Assembly (NCBI GenBank): GCA_031270565.1
Contig: JAISXJ010000100.1
Span: forward strand, 1-36,197
Source: Prevotellaceae bacterium
Lineage (GTDB): Bacteria; Bacteroidota; Bacteroidia; Bacteroidales; Paludibacteraceae
Direction: 5' to 3'
Length of the DNA: 36,197 nt
Part shown: one piece after another, positions 22,703 through 31,858 of the stretch
Numbering within the stretch: the first letter of the stretch is position 1
How the letters are laid out: every line of letters begins with the position of its first letter
Translations under genes and position numbers: made by a program
The notes under the pieces: generated by a model
The model's input: only the letters and a program-made list of their open reading frames with translations
Database searches by the model: none
What the model was told of the DNA's origin: nothing

Positions 22703-25096
22703 ATGACAGGTCTTAAAAGGTTTTTATGTTTGCATGTTCTTCTTTGCGCGTCCATGACCTCAATCGCACAGAATATTTACGGTACGGTAACAGACTGCGC
22801 CAATCATCAAACCCTTGCAGGCGTCTTTGTGAGAATCGCAGGAACGCATACAGGGACTTCCTCAGGCAATGACGGCAAATATGCTATTACCGGACTTAAA
22901 GCAGACATTTATACGGTAGAATTTTCCTGTATTGGGATGAAATCCGTTCGCAAGGAGGTGCGGGTTGAAGGCAGTCAGGACAGTCAGTTGAACATCTGTA
23001 TGGAAGCCACACAGGAAAAACTTGACGAGGTATCCGTAGAAGCCAAAAGCCCCGTACAGCGTCTGCGGGAGTCATCATACAATGTGATTGCCGTCGATAC
23101 AAGGGCGTTACAGAATACATCACTCAATCTTTCCCACGCGCTCGACCGCGTCTCCGGCGTCAAGATTCGAGAGACGGGCGGCGTGGGCAGCAGTTCACAT
23201 ATCTCTTTGAACGGTTTTAGTGGACGTCACGTCAAGCTGTTTATGGACGGGATGCCAATGGAAAGTTTCGGTACGTCGTTTCGACTGAATAATATCCCCG
23301 TACACCTTGCCGAACGCATAGAGGTTTATAAAGGTGTTGTGCCTATCGAACTTGGCGGCGATGCGCTTGGCGGCGCTATCAACATCATTACGGGACAGTC
23401 GCGCAGAACGTCTGTTGATGCGTCCTTTTCCTACGGTTCGTTCAATACGTACAAAGCAAACATTGACGTAATCTATTCGGCACGCAACGGTTTTTTCGTT
23501 CGCCTCAATGCCTATCAGAACTATTCCGACAACAGCTACAAAGTGAAAACCCGCCTGCTTACTTTCCACGCCGACGGAAGCAGCAACTATTCCCGTGAGG
23601 ATTACTGGTTTCGCCGTTTCCACGATAACTATCACAATGAAGCCGTCGTTGTTAACACGGGCGTAGCGAAAAAAAAATGGGCTGACCGTTTGCAATTTAA
23701 GTTTACATACAGTCGCGAAAAACAGGACATACAGCACGCCAATCTGATGAAGATAGTTTATGGCGGACGCGAACGCCGCGCGCAAAGCATTATTCCGGCA
23801 TTGAGTTATGAGAAGCGCAATTTGTTTGTTCCCAATCTTAACCTCCGTCTGTCAGCGAACTATAGTCTTGCCCGCAACAACAATATTGATACGCTTGCGC
23901 GTCAATACAATTGGCAAGGCGAGTATCGCACAAAGAGCTTCAAGGGCGAAGGGCAATATACAATGGGCGAATACGACAACCGCAGTATGTCGGTTTCGGC
24001 AGGTATCAATTATCGGTTGAATGAGCGACACCTGTTTGCGTTTAACAACCTATACAGCAGCTTCAACCGTCGTGCAACGGACGCCGTCGCCAACAGCGAA
24101 ACAACTACCGCCGCCACCTTTATGCGCCGGACAAACGCCAAAAACGTGCTGGGTCTCTCTTACCGTTTCGAGCCGTCCAAAATCTGGAACGCTTCCGCCT
24201 TTATCAAACGTTACGACGTTACCGTTCGCGGTCCGATAAATATATCAACCAACACAACCACGGTTGTTTACGAAGAGCAGCAACGCTCTTTTGGCACAAA
24301 CGGCTACGGCATTGCGGCTACCGTTCATCCCTCCGCTGCCTGGCAGTTGAAAACTTCCTTTGAGAAAGCATATCGCCTGCCGTCGGAAACCGAACTCTTT
24401 GGCGACGAGTCGCTTGAAACCGGCGATGCCGGTCTGCGCCCCGAAAACAGCCTCAACCTGAACGTAAATATCTCCTATGAGCACACTTTCGCCAAAGTTC
24501 ATACCATCGTCTGCGATGCAGGACTGATTTACCGCGATACCCGCGACTACATTCGCCGCCAGATTGAACAGCGTTATGGCGGCGCATTTTATACCAATCA
24601 CGGGCAGGTACGCAATTATGGCGTCGATATTGAGGCGCGTTATTTCTACAAAAAAATGTTCTCCCTCGGCGGCAATGTAACATATCAGGACATCCGAAAT
24701 ATGGAACGTTACAGCGCTACCGGCAGGGAACTGATTTATTATCGCGACCGGATGCCGAATGTGCCTTACCTCTTCGGCAATGCAGATGCAAATCTGCAAA
24801 TTAATGACTGTTTTCGACGGGGTAATGTCCTCTCTTTCGGGTATAATATGCGCTACGTACACTCATTCTTCCGCGACTGGGCAAGCGAAGGCGGCGACAT
24901 CATTATACCGAAACAGCTTTCACACGACCTGAACATCCTTTATTCACTCCGTAACGGACGCTACAACATTGCCGTAGAGGCGCTTAATATCACCAACGAA
25001 ATACTCTACGACAATTACAGCCTGCAAAAGCCGGGGCGAAGCTTTATGGTCAAACTCAGATATTTCTTTCGTAACAGAGATATACAACCCAATTAA
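22703..25096 (+). CDS. TonB-dependent outer membrane receptor
   Basis: 797-aa outer membrane receptor. Signal peptide MTGLKRFLCLHVLLCASMTSIA is followed by a carboxypeptidase-regulatory-like domain (IYGTVTDCANHQTLAGVFVRI, residues about 24-110). Next comes a plug (ALDRVSGVKIRETGGVGSSS to DALGGAINIITG), then a 22-strand-type barrel ending in an aromatic residue-rich tail (SFMVKLRYFF). There is no SusD partner, so this is not a polysaccharide SusCD pair. The following DUF4374-like lipoprotein and ferric-reductase-like gene point to iron, siderophore or haem uptake. The substrate itself cannot be read from the sequence. Confidence 0.9.
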   Translation: MTGLKRFLCLHVLLCASMTSIAQNIYGTVTDCANHQTLAGVFVRIAGTHTGTSSGNDGKYAITGLKADIYTVEFSCIGMKSVRKEVRVEGSQDSQLNICMEATQEKLDEVSVEAKSPVQRLRESSYNVIAVDTRALQNTSLNLSHALDRVSGVKIRETGGVGSSSHISLNGFSGRHVKLFMDGMPMESFGTSFRLNNIPVHLAERIEVYKGVVPIELGGDALGGAINIITGQSRRTSVDASFSYGSFNTYKANIDVIYSARNGFFVRLNAYQNYSDNSYKVKTRLLTFHADGSSNYSREDYWFRRFHDNYHNEAVVVNTGVAKKKWADRLQFKFTYSREKQDIQHANLMKIVYGGRERRAQSIIPALSYEKRNLFVPNLNLRLSANYSLARNNNIDTLARQYNWQGEYRTKSFKGEGQYTMGEYDNRSMSVSAGINYRLNERHLFAFNNLYSSFNRRATDAVANSETTTAATFMRRTNAKNVLGLSYRFEPSKIWNASAFIKRYDVTVRGPINISTNTTTVVYEEQQRSFGTNGYGIAATVHPSAAWQLKTSFEKAYRLPSETELFGDESLETGDAGLRPENSLNLNVNISYEHTFAKVHTIVCDAGLIYRDTRDYIRRQIEQRYGGAFYTNHGQVRNYGVDIEARYFYKKMFSLGGNVTYQDIRNMERYSATGRELIYYRDRMPNVPYLFGNADANLQINDCFRRGNVLSFGYNMRYVHSFFRDWASEGGDIIIPKQLSHDLNILYSLRNGRYNIAVEALNITNEILYDNYSLQKPGRSFMVKLRYFFRNRDIQPN

Positions 25097-25118
25097 TAAA
25101 TTTAAAACACTAATTTTT

Positions 25119-26414
25119 ATGATTACAAATTGCAAACGATTACTTTTAACTCTTTTTACCGGTATTATTTTATGTGTACCCGTTGTTACTTTTATTTCGT
25201 GTAAAAACGACCCGTCGATACCGGAAAGGCAGGGCGCCTTTTTTATTTCGGCTACTGGAGAAACAACGCAGTACATTCTGCGGACAGATAACCCTGAATC
25301 GGGCGTTATGTCTATTGCCGACAACGTTAAAACCCTTGAACTGTCGGGATATACGTGGATTTTCAACAGCAACCCGTCTGTTGCCGTAGGGCTGATTTAC
25401 CAGCAGGGTGATCCGGGCATTGGACTTGGATACGTCCTGAATGACGACGGCTCGCTCTACGAAGCGGGACAGTTTCTCATTACCTCGCGTTTTACGTCTT
25501 ACGGCTTTTTTGACCGTTACGCCCTGACAAGCGTTGGCGGTCAAACCCCCGTCGATGCGCAGGGTAACGCCCTGACGGACACGGCTGGCAATGCACGTGC
25601 AGACGGCGTAACGTTCAACTTCATCGACCTGAATAACGGCTTCACGCTACAGGAAAAGACCATTACTACGCTCAATATCACCGGCAACGGCGAGCAGGCG
25701 ACTTTTTCCGGCATTGTGGACATTGGCGACGGTGAGTTCCTTACAAGTCTGGTCGTTTCCAAGCCCAAAGACCCGAACGCCGGCGGCGGCTCAAGCTCAG
25801 GCACAATAACTTACCCCGACAGCGTTTGGGTAGCCGCGTTCGACGCCAGCCTGAACCTGAAGCGCCTCTACCGCGATGACCGAATCAGCTACTCCTCCGG
25901 ACGCTTCCGTTCGCAGTACTATGCGCAGATGGCAAAGGTGGATAATGGCGACGTGTACGTCTTTTCCGGGTCGTATGAAAGCGCTACAACCCGTCCGGCA
26001 GGCGCGTTGCGGATAAAAAGAGGCGCGACAACTTTTGACGCCTCGTATTATTTCAACATTGAAGAAAAAACCGAAGGTTACCGTTTCCGCAAGGTCTGGC
26101 ACATCGCGGGCGACTGTTTCCTGCTCGAACTCTATAACGACATTGTGCCGACGGCGACAGGTGTGGCTACGCAGTATGGCGTGGTGGATGTCGCCGGCAA
26201 GACCTTTAAATGGGTAACAGGAATCCCCGCTAAGGATAAAATCACGGCTACGGGGCTGCCCACCGTGGCAGACGGCAAAATCTATTTCCCGATTGCAGCA
26301 GAAGCCTCTGACCCTGCCATTTATATCATCGACCCCGCAACGGCATCGGCAACAAAGGGACTGAGCATTGCGGGCGCGACAAGTATTAATGCTATCGGAA
26401 AACTTACACACTAA
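25119..26414 (+). CDS. DUF4374-like exported lipoprotein
   Basis: 431-aa protein with a lipoprotein-type signal (FTGIILCVPVVTFISC, Cys at the lipobox position). The mature part is Gly/Asp/Thr rich with repeated beta-propeller-like segments (GAFFISATGETTQYILRT, DGKIYFPIAAEASDPAIYII). It resembles the DUF4374 proteins that follow TonB receptors in Bacteroidetes iron-related loci. I assign the family by recollection of layout and sequence style, so it should be treated as probable. It starts 22 bp after the receptor, in the same operon, and probably acts with it at the outer membrane. Confidence 0.7.
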   Translation: MITNCKRLLLTLFTGIILCVPVVTFISCKNDPSIPERQGAFFISATGETTQYILRTDNPESGVMSIADNVKTLELSGYTWIFNSNPSVAVGLIYQQGDPGIGLGYVLNDDGSLYEAGQFLITSRFTSYGFFDRYALTSVGGQTPVDAQGNALTDTAGNARADGVTFNFIDLNNGFTLQEKTITTLNITGNGEQATFSGIVDIGDGEFLTSLVVSKPKDPNAGGGSSSGTITYPDSVWVAAFDASLNLKRLYRDDRISYSSGRFRSQYYAQMAKVDNGDVYVFSGSYESATTRPAGALRIKRGATTFDASYYFNIEEKTEGYRFRKVWHIAGDCFLLELYNDIVPTATGVATQYGVVDVAGKTFKWVTGIPAKDKITATGLPTVADGKIYFPIAAEASDPAIYIIDPATASATKGLSIAGATSINAIGKLTH

Positions 26415-26418
26415 TACT

Positions 26419-27261
26419 ATGATTAAGTTACTGTTACAACTTCTGCTGTTTTTGGTGGACAACGTCCAGCTGTTGACGACACTCTTTGTGATGACAGGGA
26501 TATTTCTCCTGCTTGCAAAGTCAATCAAGAAGCATGCAGCGTTATATTACATCCTCTTTGCGCTCCCTGCTTTGCTGTTTGTTTTCAGGGAAATATGTTC
26601 GCTTTTCGACTGGAACATAATCAGTTATACACGCGATTCCATATTGGGACAGATAATGCGCGAGTACATCCACGTAGCCGGTTTTGCCTTTCCATTGCTG
26701 ATTATCATCATGTTTATCGGCGCTTTGCCTGCGCAAAACCCTTACGTAAAGCGGTTGATGATGATTCGCAAAGAGCTGTCGATTATCTCCGGCTTTCCCA
26801 TAATTGTACACTTCTGGGTGAGAGTACGTCATATTGGCGGCTCCTTTGAGTTTTTTGCCGACACGGATACTTATATGGAGACGCACCGGCAAATAAACAG
26901 CGCTCTGGGAGCAGGGCTGACGAACTCCGCCTTTTTGCTTGGAATACTGATGTTTGTGCTGTTCATTATCCTGTGGATAACTTCGTTTGATGTCATCCAA
27001 AAACGTTTGGGTCTCATACGCTGGAAAAAGATACAGCGCTGGTCATACGTACTTTACGCGATGCTCTTTGCACATTCGGTTCTGCTCAAGGTGGGCGGGC
27101 TTCTCAACGCCGGTGGCGGCGGACACGGTCACGGCGGTAGGGGCGGCAATATGACGCTCTCCCTGACGGTCGGTCTGATTTCAACCTGTCTTATATTTGG
27201 GACGTACCTTGTTTTACGTTTACGAAAGCAGATGAAACAGGCGCATCGAAATATTGAATAG
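26419..27261 (+). CDS. Ferric-reductase-like transmembrane protein
   Basis: 280-aa inner membrane protein with about seven hydrophobic helices. The start is placed at the ATG 4 bp after the lipoprotein stop because it leads straight into the first helix; the tracked ORF extends backward into the lipoprotein gene. Helices carrying RKELSIISGFPIIVHFW and IQRWSYVLYAMLFAHSVLL resemble the haem-binding helices of MsrQ/YedZ and ferric reductase-like domains (His in each). A Gly/His-rich loop (GGGGHGHGGRGGN) near the C-terminus could bind metal. With the TonB receptor it suggests reduction of imported ferric or haem iron. The specific activity is inference. Confidence 0.65.
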   Translation: MIKLLLQLLLFLVDNVQLLTTLFVMTGIFLLLAKSIKKHAALYYILFALPALLFVFREICSLFDWNIISYTRDSILGQIMREYIHVAGFAFPLLIIIMFIGALPAQNPYVKRLMMIRKELSIISGFPIIVHFWVRVRHIGGSFEFFADTDTYMETHRQINSALGAGLTNSAFLLGILMFVLFIILWITSFDVIQKRLGLIRWKKIQRWSYVLYAMLFAHSVLLKVGGLLNAGGGGHGHGGRGGNMTLSLTVGLISTCLIFGTYLVLRLRKQMKQAHRNIE

Positions 27262-27292
27262 ATAGAACGTGCTGTTTTGTTGATAAAAAGAG

Positions 27293-27333
27293 AGCTGGAT
27301 ACAGTATAATAGGGTACTGTATCCGGCTTTTTT
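27293..27333 (+). terminator. Terminator of the TonB operon
   Basis: AGCTGGATACAGTA faces TACTGTATCCGGCT (one G-T pair) followed by six T. It lies 31 bp after the stop of the reductase-like gene. Confidence 0.9.
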
Positions 27334-27374
27334 CGGTTAATTCAGTTGTCAGTTTTCAGTTGTCAGTGAATAAA

Positions 27375-27470
27375 ATTGGCTACGCCGAACGTTGTATTCG
27401 TGTATTTGTGGCTAAATTATTTTTAAAACAGCCCCATTTTTCACAGGATTAACAGGATGCTCAAGATAAT
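27375..27470. repeat. Dispersed 96-bp repeat, first copy
   Basis: Runs from 'attggctacgcc' to 'ggatgctcaagataat'. It recurs inverted at 34895-34994 with few differences, and in part at 34641-34690. It begins with GTTGTATTCGTGTATTTGTGGCTAA-like DNA and includes 'cacaggattaacaggatgct'. Not coding. Confidence 0.85.
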
Positions 27471-27484
27471 GATTTTTTATTTTT

Positions 27485-27566
27485 GAACACTGATAACGCA
27501 GATTAGACACGATTTTCACAGATAGAAATCTGGTGTTTATCTGTTAAATCTGTGTCATCTGTGTTC
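27485..27566. repeat. 82-bp inverted repeat
   Basis: The arms GAACACTGATAACGCAGATT and AATCTGTGTCATCTGTGTTC pair with three mismatches; the interior also carries CAGAT/ATCTG pairs. Apart from promoter elements, nothing else is seen in 27334-27678. Confidence 0.75.
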
Positions 27567-27639
27567 TGTTTTTTATTTTTGACAAACTGAAAACTGAAAA
27601 ACTAAACTCTAAACTCTACAAACTACAAACTAAAAGAAC

Positions 27640-27648
27640 TACCTTTGC
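27640..27648 (+). promoter_or_regulatory. -7 box of purA
   Basis: TACCTTTGC, 30 nt upstream of the purA ATG. Confidence 0.65.
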
Positions 27649-27678
27649 ACGGTAAAAAAATAATTAAAAAAGAAATTT

Positions 27679-28962
27679 ATGGGCAAAAGATTAGTTGTTG
27701 TAGGCGTCCAGTGGGGAGACGAGGGAAAAGGAAAAATGACCGACTTTCTGGGACAGCATGCCAATGTAGTTGTTCGTTATCAGGGCGGTAACAATGCGGG
27801 ACATACCATCACATTCGACGGTCAAAAATTCGCCTTACAGTCGATACCTTCCGGCATATTCCATTCCGGAGTAAAGAATATTATGGCAAACGGCATGGTT
27901 ATCAATCCGCCGGCAGTTCTGAAAGAACTTGAGGCGTTGCGGGGGCGTGGTATCACGGATTTTCAACTCTTTATTTCAGACCGTGCAGCAGTGGTTATGC
28001 CCTATCATCTTTTGCTTGACGGCGCATACGAGGCGCAAAAGGGCGATAAGAAAATCGGTACTACCGGAAAAGGTATTGGCCCCGCTTATGCCGACAAATA
28101 CAGCCGCATAGGTATTCGTATGGGTGATTTGCTTGATGCCGACTACTTTGCCGAACGTCTTGGCAATGCCTTAACTGTGAAGAATATGGAGTTGCAAATG
28201 CTTGGACTATCGCCGCTTGATTTTGAGTCGCTCTATCAGGAATATTTGAGCTATGCTAAAGCCCTGCGTCCCTATATTTGCGACACGGCAGCCCTGCTCC
28301 ATAGCGAAATCGTTGCCGATTCGCATATCCTTTTTGAGGGCGCTCAGGGGGTAATGCTCTGTGTTGACCATGGCACCTATCCCTTTGTAACATCATCCAG
28401 TCCGACGGCAGCGAGCGTTCCGCTGGGCACCGGTATCGCTCCCAAACATATCAAATACGCCTTGGGCATCTGTAAAGCCTATACAACTCGCGTGGGTTCA
28501 GGCGCTTTTCCAACTGAAATAGAGGATGATACAGCGCACTATATCCGCGAACGCGGACACGAATACGGCACGGTAACCGGTCGTCCGCGTCGTATAGGAT
28601 GGCTGGATGTGGTGGCATTGAAACACGCCTGTCGTATATCGGGCATCAACTGGCTGGCAATCATGCTTTTTGACGTACTCTCAGAGATAAAGACACTTAA
28701 AATCTGCACGGCCTATGAACTTGACGGAGAAATTATTGATTACGTTCCCAGCACATTCAGCGCCTGTCAGCGTTGCCGCCCCATCTATATCGAACTTCCG
28801 GGATGGCAGGAAGATATTACCGGAATCCGTACCTTTCAAGAGTTGCCGAGCCAAGCCAAAGCATATATCCATACGATTGAAAAACTTACTCAGATTCGTA
28901 TTGCTACAATTTCCGTAGGACCGGACAGAACACAGACCATTATTCGCAGAACAGTCTTCTAA
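27679..28962 (+). CDS. purA: Adenylosuccinate synthase
   Basis: 427-aa GTP-dependent enzyme joining IMP and aspartate to adenylosuccinate, the first committed step from IMP to AMP. Visible: WGDEGKGKMTDFL at residues 12-24 (GTP/IMP loop with the catalytic Asp), GGNNAGHT (catalytic His), GTTGKGIGPAYADKYSR, EGAQGVMLCVDHGTYPFVTSS, and the C-terminal guanine site (ISVGPDRTQTI). Full length with a clear promoter. It is followed after about 20-35 bp by polA, so the two may be cotranscribed. Confidence 0.96.
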   Translation: MGKRLVVVGVQWGDEGKGKMTDFLGQHANVVVRYQGGNNAGHTITFDGQKFALQSIPSGIFHSGVKNIMANGMVINPPAVLKELEALRGRGITDFQLFISDRAAVVMPYHLLLDGAYEAQKGDKKIGTTGKGIGPAYADKYSRIGIRMGDLLDADYFAERLGNALTVKNMELQMLGLSPLDFESLYQEYLSYAKALRPYICDTAALLHSEIVADSHILFEGAQGVMLCVDHGTYPFVTSSSPTAASVPLGTGIAPKHIKYALGICKAYTTRVGSGAFPTEIEDDTAHYIRERGHEYGTVTGRPRRIGWLDVVALKHACRISGINWLAIMLFDVLSEIKTLKICTAYELDGEIIDYVPSTFSACQRCRPIYIELPGWQEDITGIRTFQELPSQAKAYIHTIEKLTQIRIATISVGPDRTQTIIRRTVF

Positions 28963-28996
28963 CAACAACATTTTTTCTGTTATGTCATTACGATTC

Positions 28997-31792
28997 ATGC
29001 CAAAACGCCTTTTTATTATTGACGCTTTTGCTTTCATATACCGTTCCTATTACGCTTTCCTGTCAAATCCGCGTATCAATTCCTCCGGTATGAACACCTC
29101 TGCGATATGGGGATTTGTAACTACGATCAGAGAGCTGATTAGAGAGAGGCAGCCGACCCATCTTGCCGTAGTGTTCGATCCGCAGGGTCAGACCTTTCGG
29201 CATAAAATATACTCCCAATACAAAGCGCATCGACACGAAACGCCTGAGGATATTCGGAAAGCCATACCTGTTATTAAAGAAATTATAGAGGCATATAAGA
29301 TTCCAATCTTTCAGGTTGACGGTTTTGAAGCCGATGATGTTATTGGAACGTTGGCGCAACAAGTTGCCAAGACCACAGATATTACGGTTTTTATCATGAC
29401 CTCCGATAAAGATCTCGGACAACTCGTCTCGGATAATATCTACCTCTACAGACCCCGATCCAACTCAAATGGTTATGAAACATTGGGCGTAAAGGAGATA
29501 AAAGAAAAATTTGACATTGAATCTCCTCAGCAGATAGTAGATTATTTGGGATTGAGGGGAGACCCCATTGATAATATTCCCGGTTGTATGGGCATTGGCC
29601 CCAAGACGGCAGTAATGCTGCTTAAAGAGTACGGTTCTGTTGAAAATATCCTTCAAAACACTCACCAACTGAAAGGTGTCCTGCGAAAAAGACTTGAAGC
29701 CAACCGCGATATAGTGTTGTGTTCCAAAATTTTGGCGACCATTAAAACCGATGTTCCCATTAGCGTAGATATTGAGGATCTCGTCAGAAAAGAGCCGGAT
29801 AGAGAACTGTTGAGCAAACTGTTTATAGCGCTGGAATTTCGGGCGATGTCCAAATTCATGGACCAATCTTCTTCAACATCCGTAGTTACGTTCTCATCCG
29901 CACCGGTAGAGATGCAACAATCGCTCTTTTCCGATGCCGTTACAGCAGACGAAACTACCGTCCATACACTTGAACATACCTTGCTGCAGACGGTAACAAC
30001 CGTTCCTCACCGCTATCACATTGTGAATACTCACGAAGGTATTGTTGATTTGGTTGAACGGCTGAATCGGTCTGAGGAGTTTTGTTTTAGTACCGAGACT
30101 ACTTCCGTCAATGTGCAGGAAGCCGGGTTGGTGGGAATTTCCTTTGCCGTTGAGCCACAGGAAGCTTTCTATGTGCCAATACCCGAACAACGAGCTGAAG
30201 CCGAACAGGTATTGAGTTATTTCAAAGATGTGTTTTCTTCGCAACGGCTGATTATCGGGCACAATATCAAATTCGACTTGGCAATGCTGACTCAATATGG
30301 CATTACGATAGGCAACAGACTATTTGACACCATGATTGCTCACTATCTGCTTCATCCTGAACAAGGTCACGCAGTGGATCATCTTGCTGAAGTATTATTA
30401 AAATATCGTTCGATTTCTATTGAAAATCTTGTCGGTAAAAAAGCCAGTAAACATGTTTCCAGACGTCGAGTGCCGCTTAATGCCATTGCGGAGTATGCCG
30501 CAGAAAAAGCCGATATTACCCTGCAAATCAAACAAATACTCAATCCGCTTTTACGTGAGAACGGCGTGGATGAACTTTTCTATGATATTGAAATACCATT
30601 GATGCGCGTATTGGCGCGTATGGAAAGAAATGGCATGTCGATAGACAGTCAGATGCTGAAGCATTTGTCAAAGCTATTGACCTCAGATATGTTACGTATT
30701 GAGTGCGACATTCATTATTTGGTAGGCAGTCACATAAATATCAACTCTCCAAGACAGGTGGGGCAATTGCTTTTTGATTATTTACACATAGGCGATAACA
30801 TCAAAAAAACAAGAACGGGGCAGTATGTTACCGATGAAGAGACCCTTGAGACGTTGCGTGACAAACATCTTGTTGTTTCCCAAATTCTGGACTATCGCAG
30901 TATAAAAAAAATGTTGAGCACCTACATAGATGCTTTCCCTAAGTTAATAAGCCCTCATACGGGGAAACTTCATACGACTTTCAATCAGACTGTTACGGTT
31001 ACAGGACGGTTAAGTTCGAGCAGTCCCAATTTGCAAAATATTCCCATCCGCGACGAAATAGGGAGGAAAATTCGGAAAGTGTTCATCGCGGAGCAGGGTT
31101 GCCTGTTGCTTGCCGCCGACTATTCACAGATAGAATTGCGCATTATGGCGCATCTCAGCAAAGATGAACATATGATTGCGGCTTTCAATGCCAATCAGGA
31201 TATTCATTCCGCTACGGCGGCAAAGATTTTTAAAGTGCCGCTGGGAAAGATCACAGAAGATATGCGTCGCACAGCCAAGGTGGCAAATTTTGGTATCATC
31301 TACGGTATTTCGTCCTTTGGGCTGTCGGAACGGCTTTCCATTTCACGACAGGAAGCCAAAGTGTTGATTAACGGGTATTTTGAATCGTTTCCAAAAGTAA
31401 AGCAGTTCATAAACGAGTCTATTAAACAGGCGAACGAAAAAGGTTACGTGGAAACAATATTACATCGCAAGCGTTATCTGCCCGACATTAAATCCAACAA
31501 TGGCAATGTGCGTGGATTTGCCGAGCGCACCGCCGTCAATGCACCAATACAGGGTACTGCCGCTGATATTATCAAAATTGCGATGGTACGTATTGATAAC
31601 AAAATAGATTCGCTTGGCTTAAAAACCAAAATGATTCTACAGGTACACGATGAACTGGTTTTTAATGTGCCTGATGGTGAAATAGATATCGTAAAAGCGC
31701 TTGTTACGGAGGAAATGGAACATGCAGTAGAGCTGATCGTGCCATTGAAAGCGGAGGTTGGCGTAGGTAAAAACTGGTTTGAAGCGCATTAA
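28997..31792 (+). CDS. polA: DNA polymerase I
   Basis: 931-aa family A polymerase for Okazaki fragment processing and repair. The second ATG is preferred because MPKRLFIIDAFAFIYRSYYAF matches the usual N-terminus; the track starts five codons earlier at 28982. Domains: 5'-nuclease (1 to about 300, with FEADDVIGTLA and TSDKDLGQLV), a 3'-5' exonuclease-like domain (about 350-520), and the polymerase (about 530-931) with motif A ADYSQIELR, motif B RRTAKVANFGIIYGI and motif C QVHDEL all intact. In the proofreading domain two of the four metal-binding carboxylates are replaced: FSTET instead of FDTET, and YAAEKAD instead of YAxEDAD. HNIKFDLAML keeps the third. Polymerase and 5'-nuclease should work; proofreading is probably lost. 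Confidence 0.95.
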   Translation: MPKRLFIIDAFAFIYRSYYAFLSNPRINSSGMNTSAIWGFVTTIRELIRERQPTHLAVVFDPQGQTFRHKIYSQYKAHRHETPEDIRKAIPVIKEIIEAYKIPIFQVDGFEADDVIGTLAQQVAKTTDITVFIMTSDKDLGQLVSDNIYLYRPRSNSNGYETLGVKEIKEKFDIESPQQIVDYLGLRGDPIDNIPGCMGIGPKTAVMLLKEYGSVENILQNTHQLKGVLRKRLEANRDIVLCSKILATIKTDVPISVDIEDLVRKEPDRELLSKLFIALEFRAMSKFMDQSSSTSVVTFSSAPVEMQQSLFSDAVTADETTVHTLEHTLLQTVTTVPHRYHIVNTHEGIVDLVERLNRSEEFCFSTETTSVNVQEAGLVGISFAVEPQEAFYVPIPEQRAEAEQVLSYFKDVFSSQRLIIGHNIKFDLAMLTQYGITIGNRLFDTMIAHYLLHPEQGHAVDHLAEVLLKYRSISIENLVGKKASKHVSRRRVPLNAIAEYAAEKADITLQIKQILNPLLRENGVDELFYDIEIPLMRVLARMERNGMSIDSQMLKHLSKLLTSDMLRIECDIHYLVGSHININSPRQVGQLLFDYLHIGDNIKKTRTGQYVTDEETLETLRDKHLVVSQILDYRSIKKMLSTYIDAFPKLISPHTGKLHTTFNQTVTVTGRLSSSSPNLQNIPIRDEIGRKIRKVFIAEQGCLLLAADYSQIELRIMAHLSKDEHMIAAFNANQDIHSATAAKIFKVPLGKITEDMRRTAKVANFGIIYGISSFGLSERLSISRQEAKVLINGYFESFPKVKQFINESIKQANEKGYVETILHRKRYLPDIKSNNGNVRGFAERTAVNAPIQGTAADIIKIAMVRIDNKIDSLGLKTKMILQVHDELVFNVPDGEIDIVKALVTEEMEHAVELIVPLKAEVGVGKNWFEAH

Positions 31793-31858
31793 ATCAGTGT
31801 TAGTTTGTAGTAATAACTCAGTGTGCGTTGAGCCACTGCATAATTTGTTAATTCGCCG

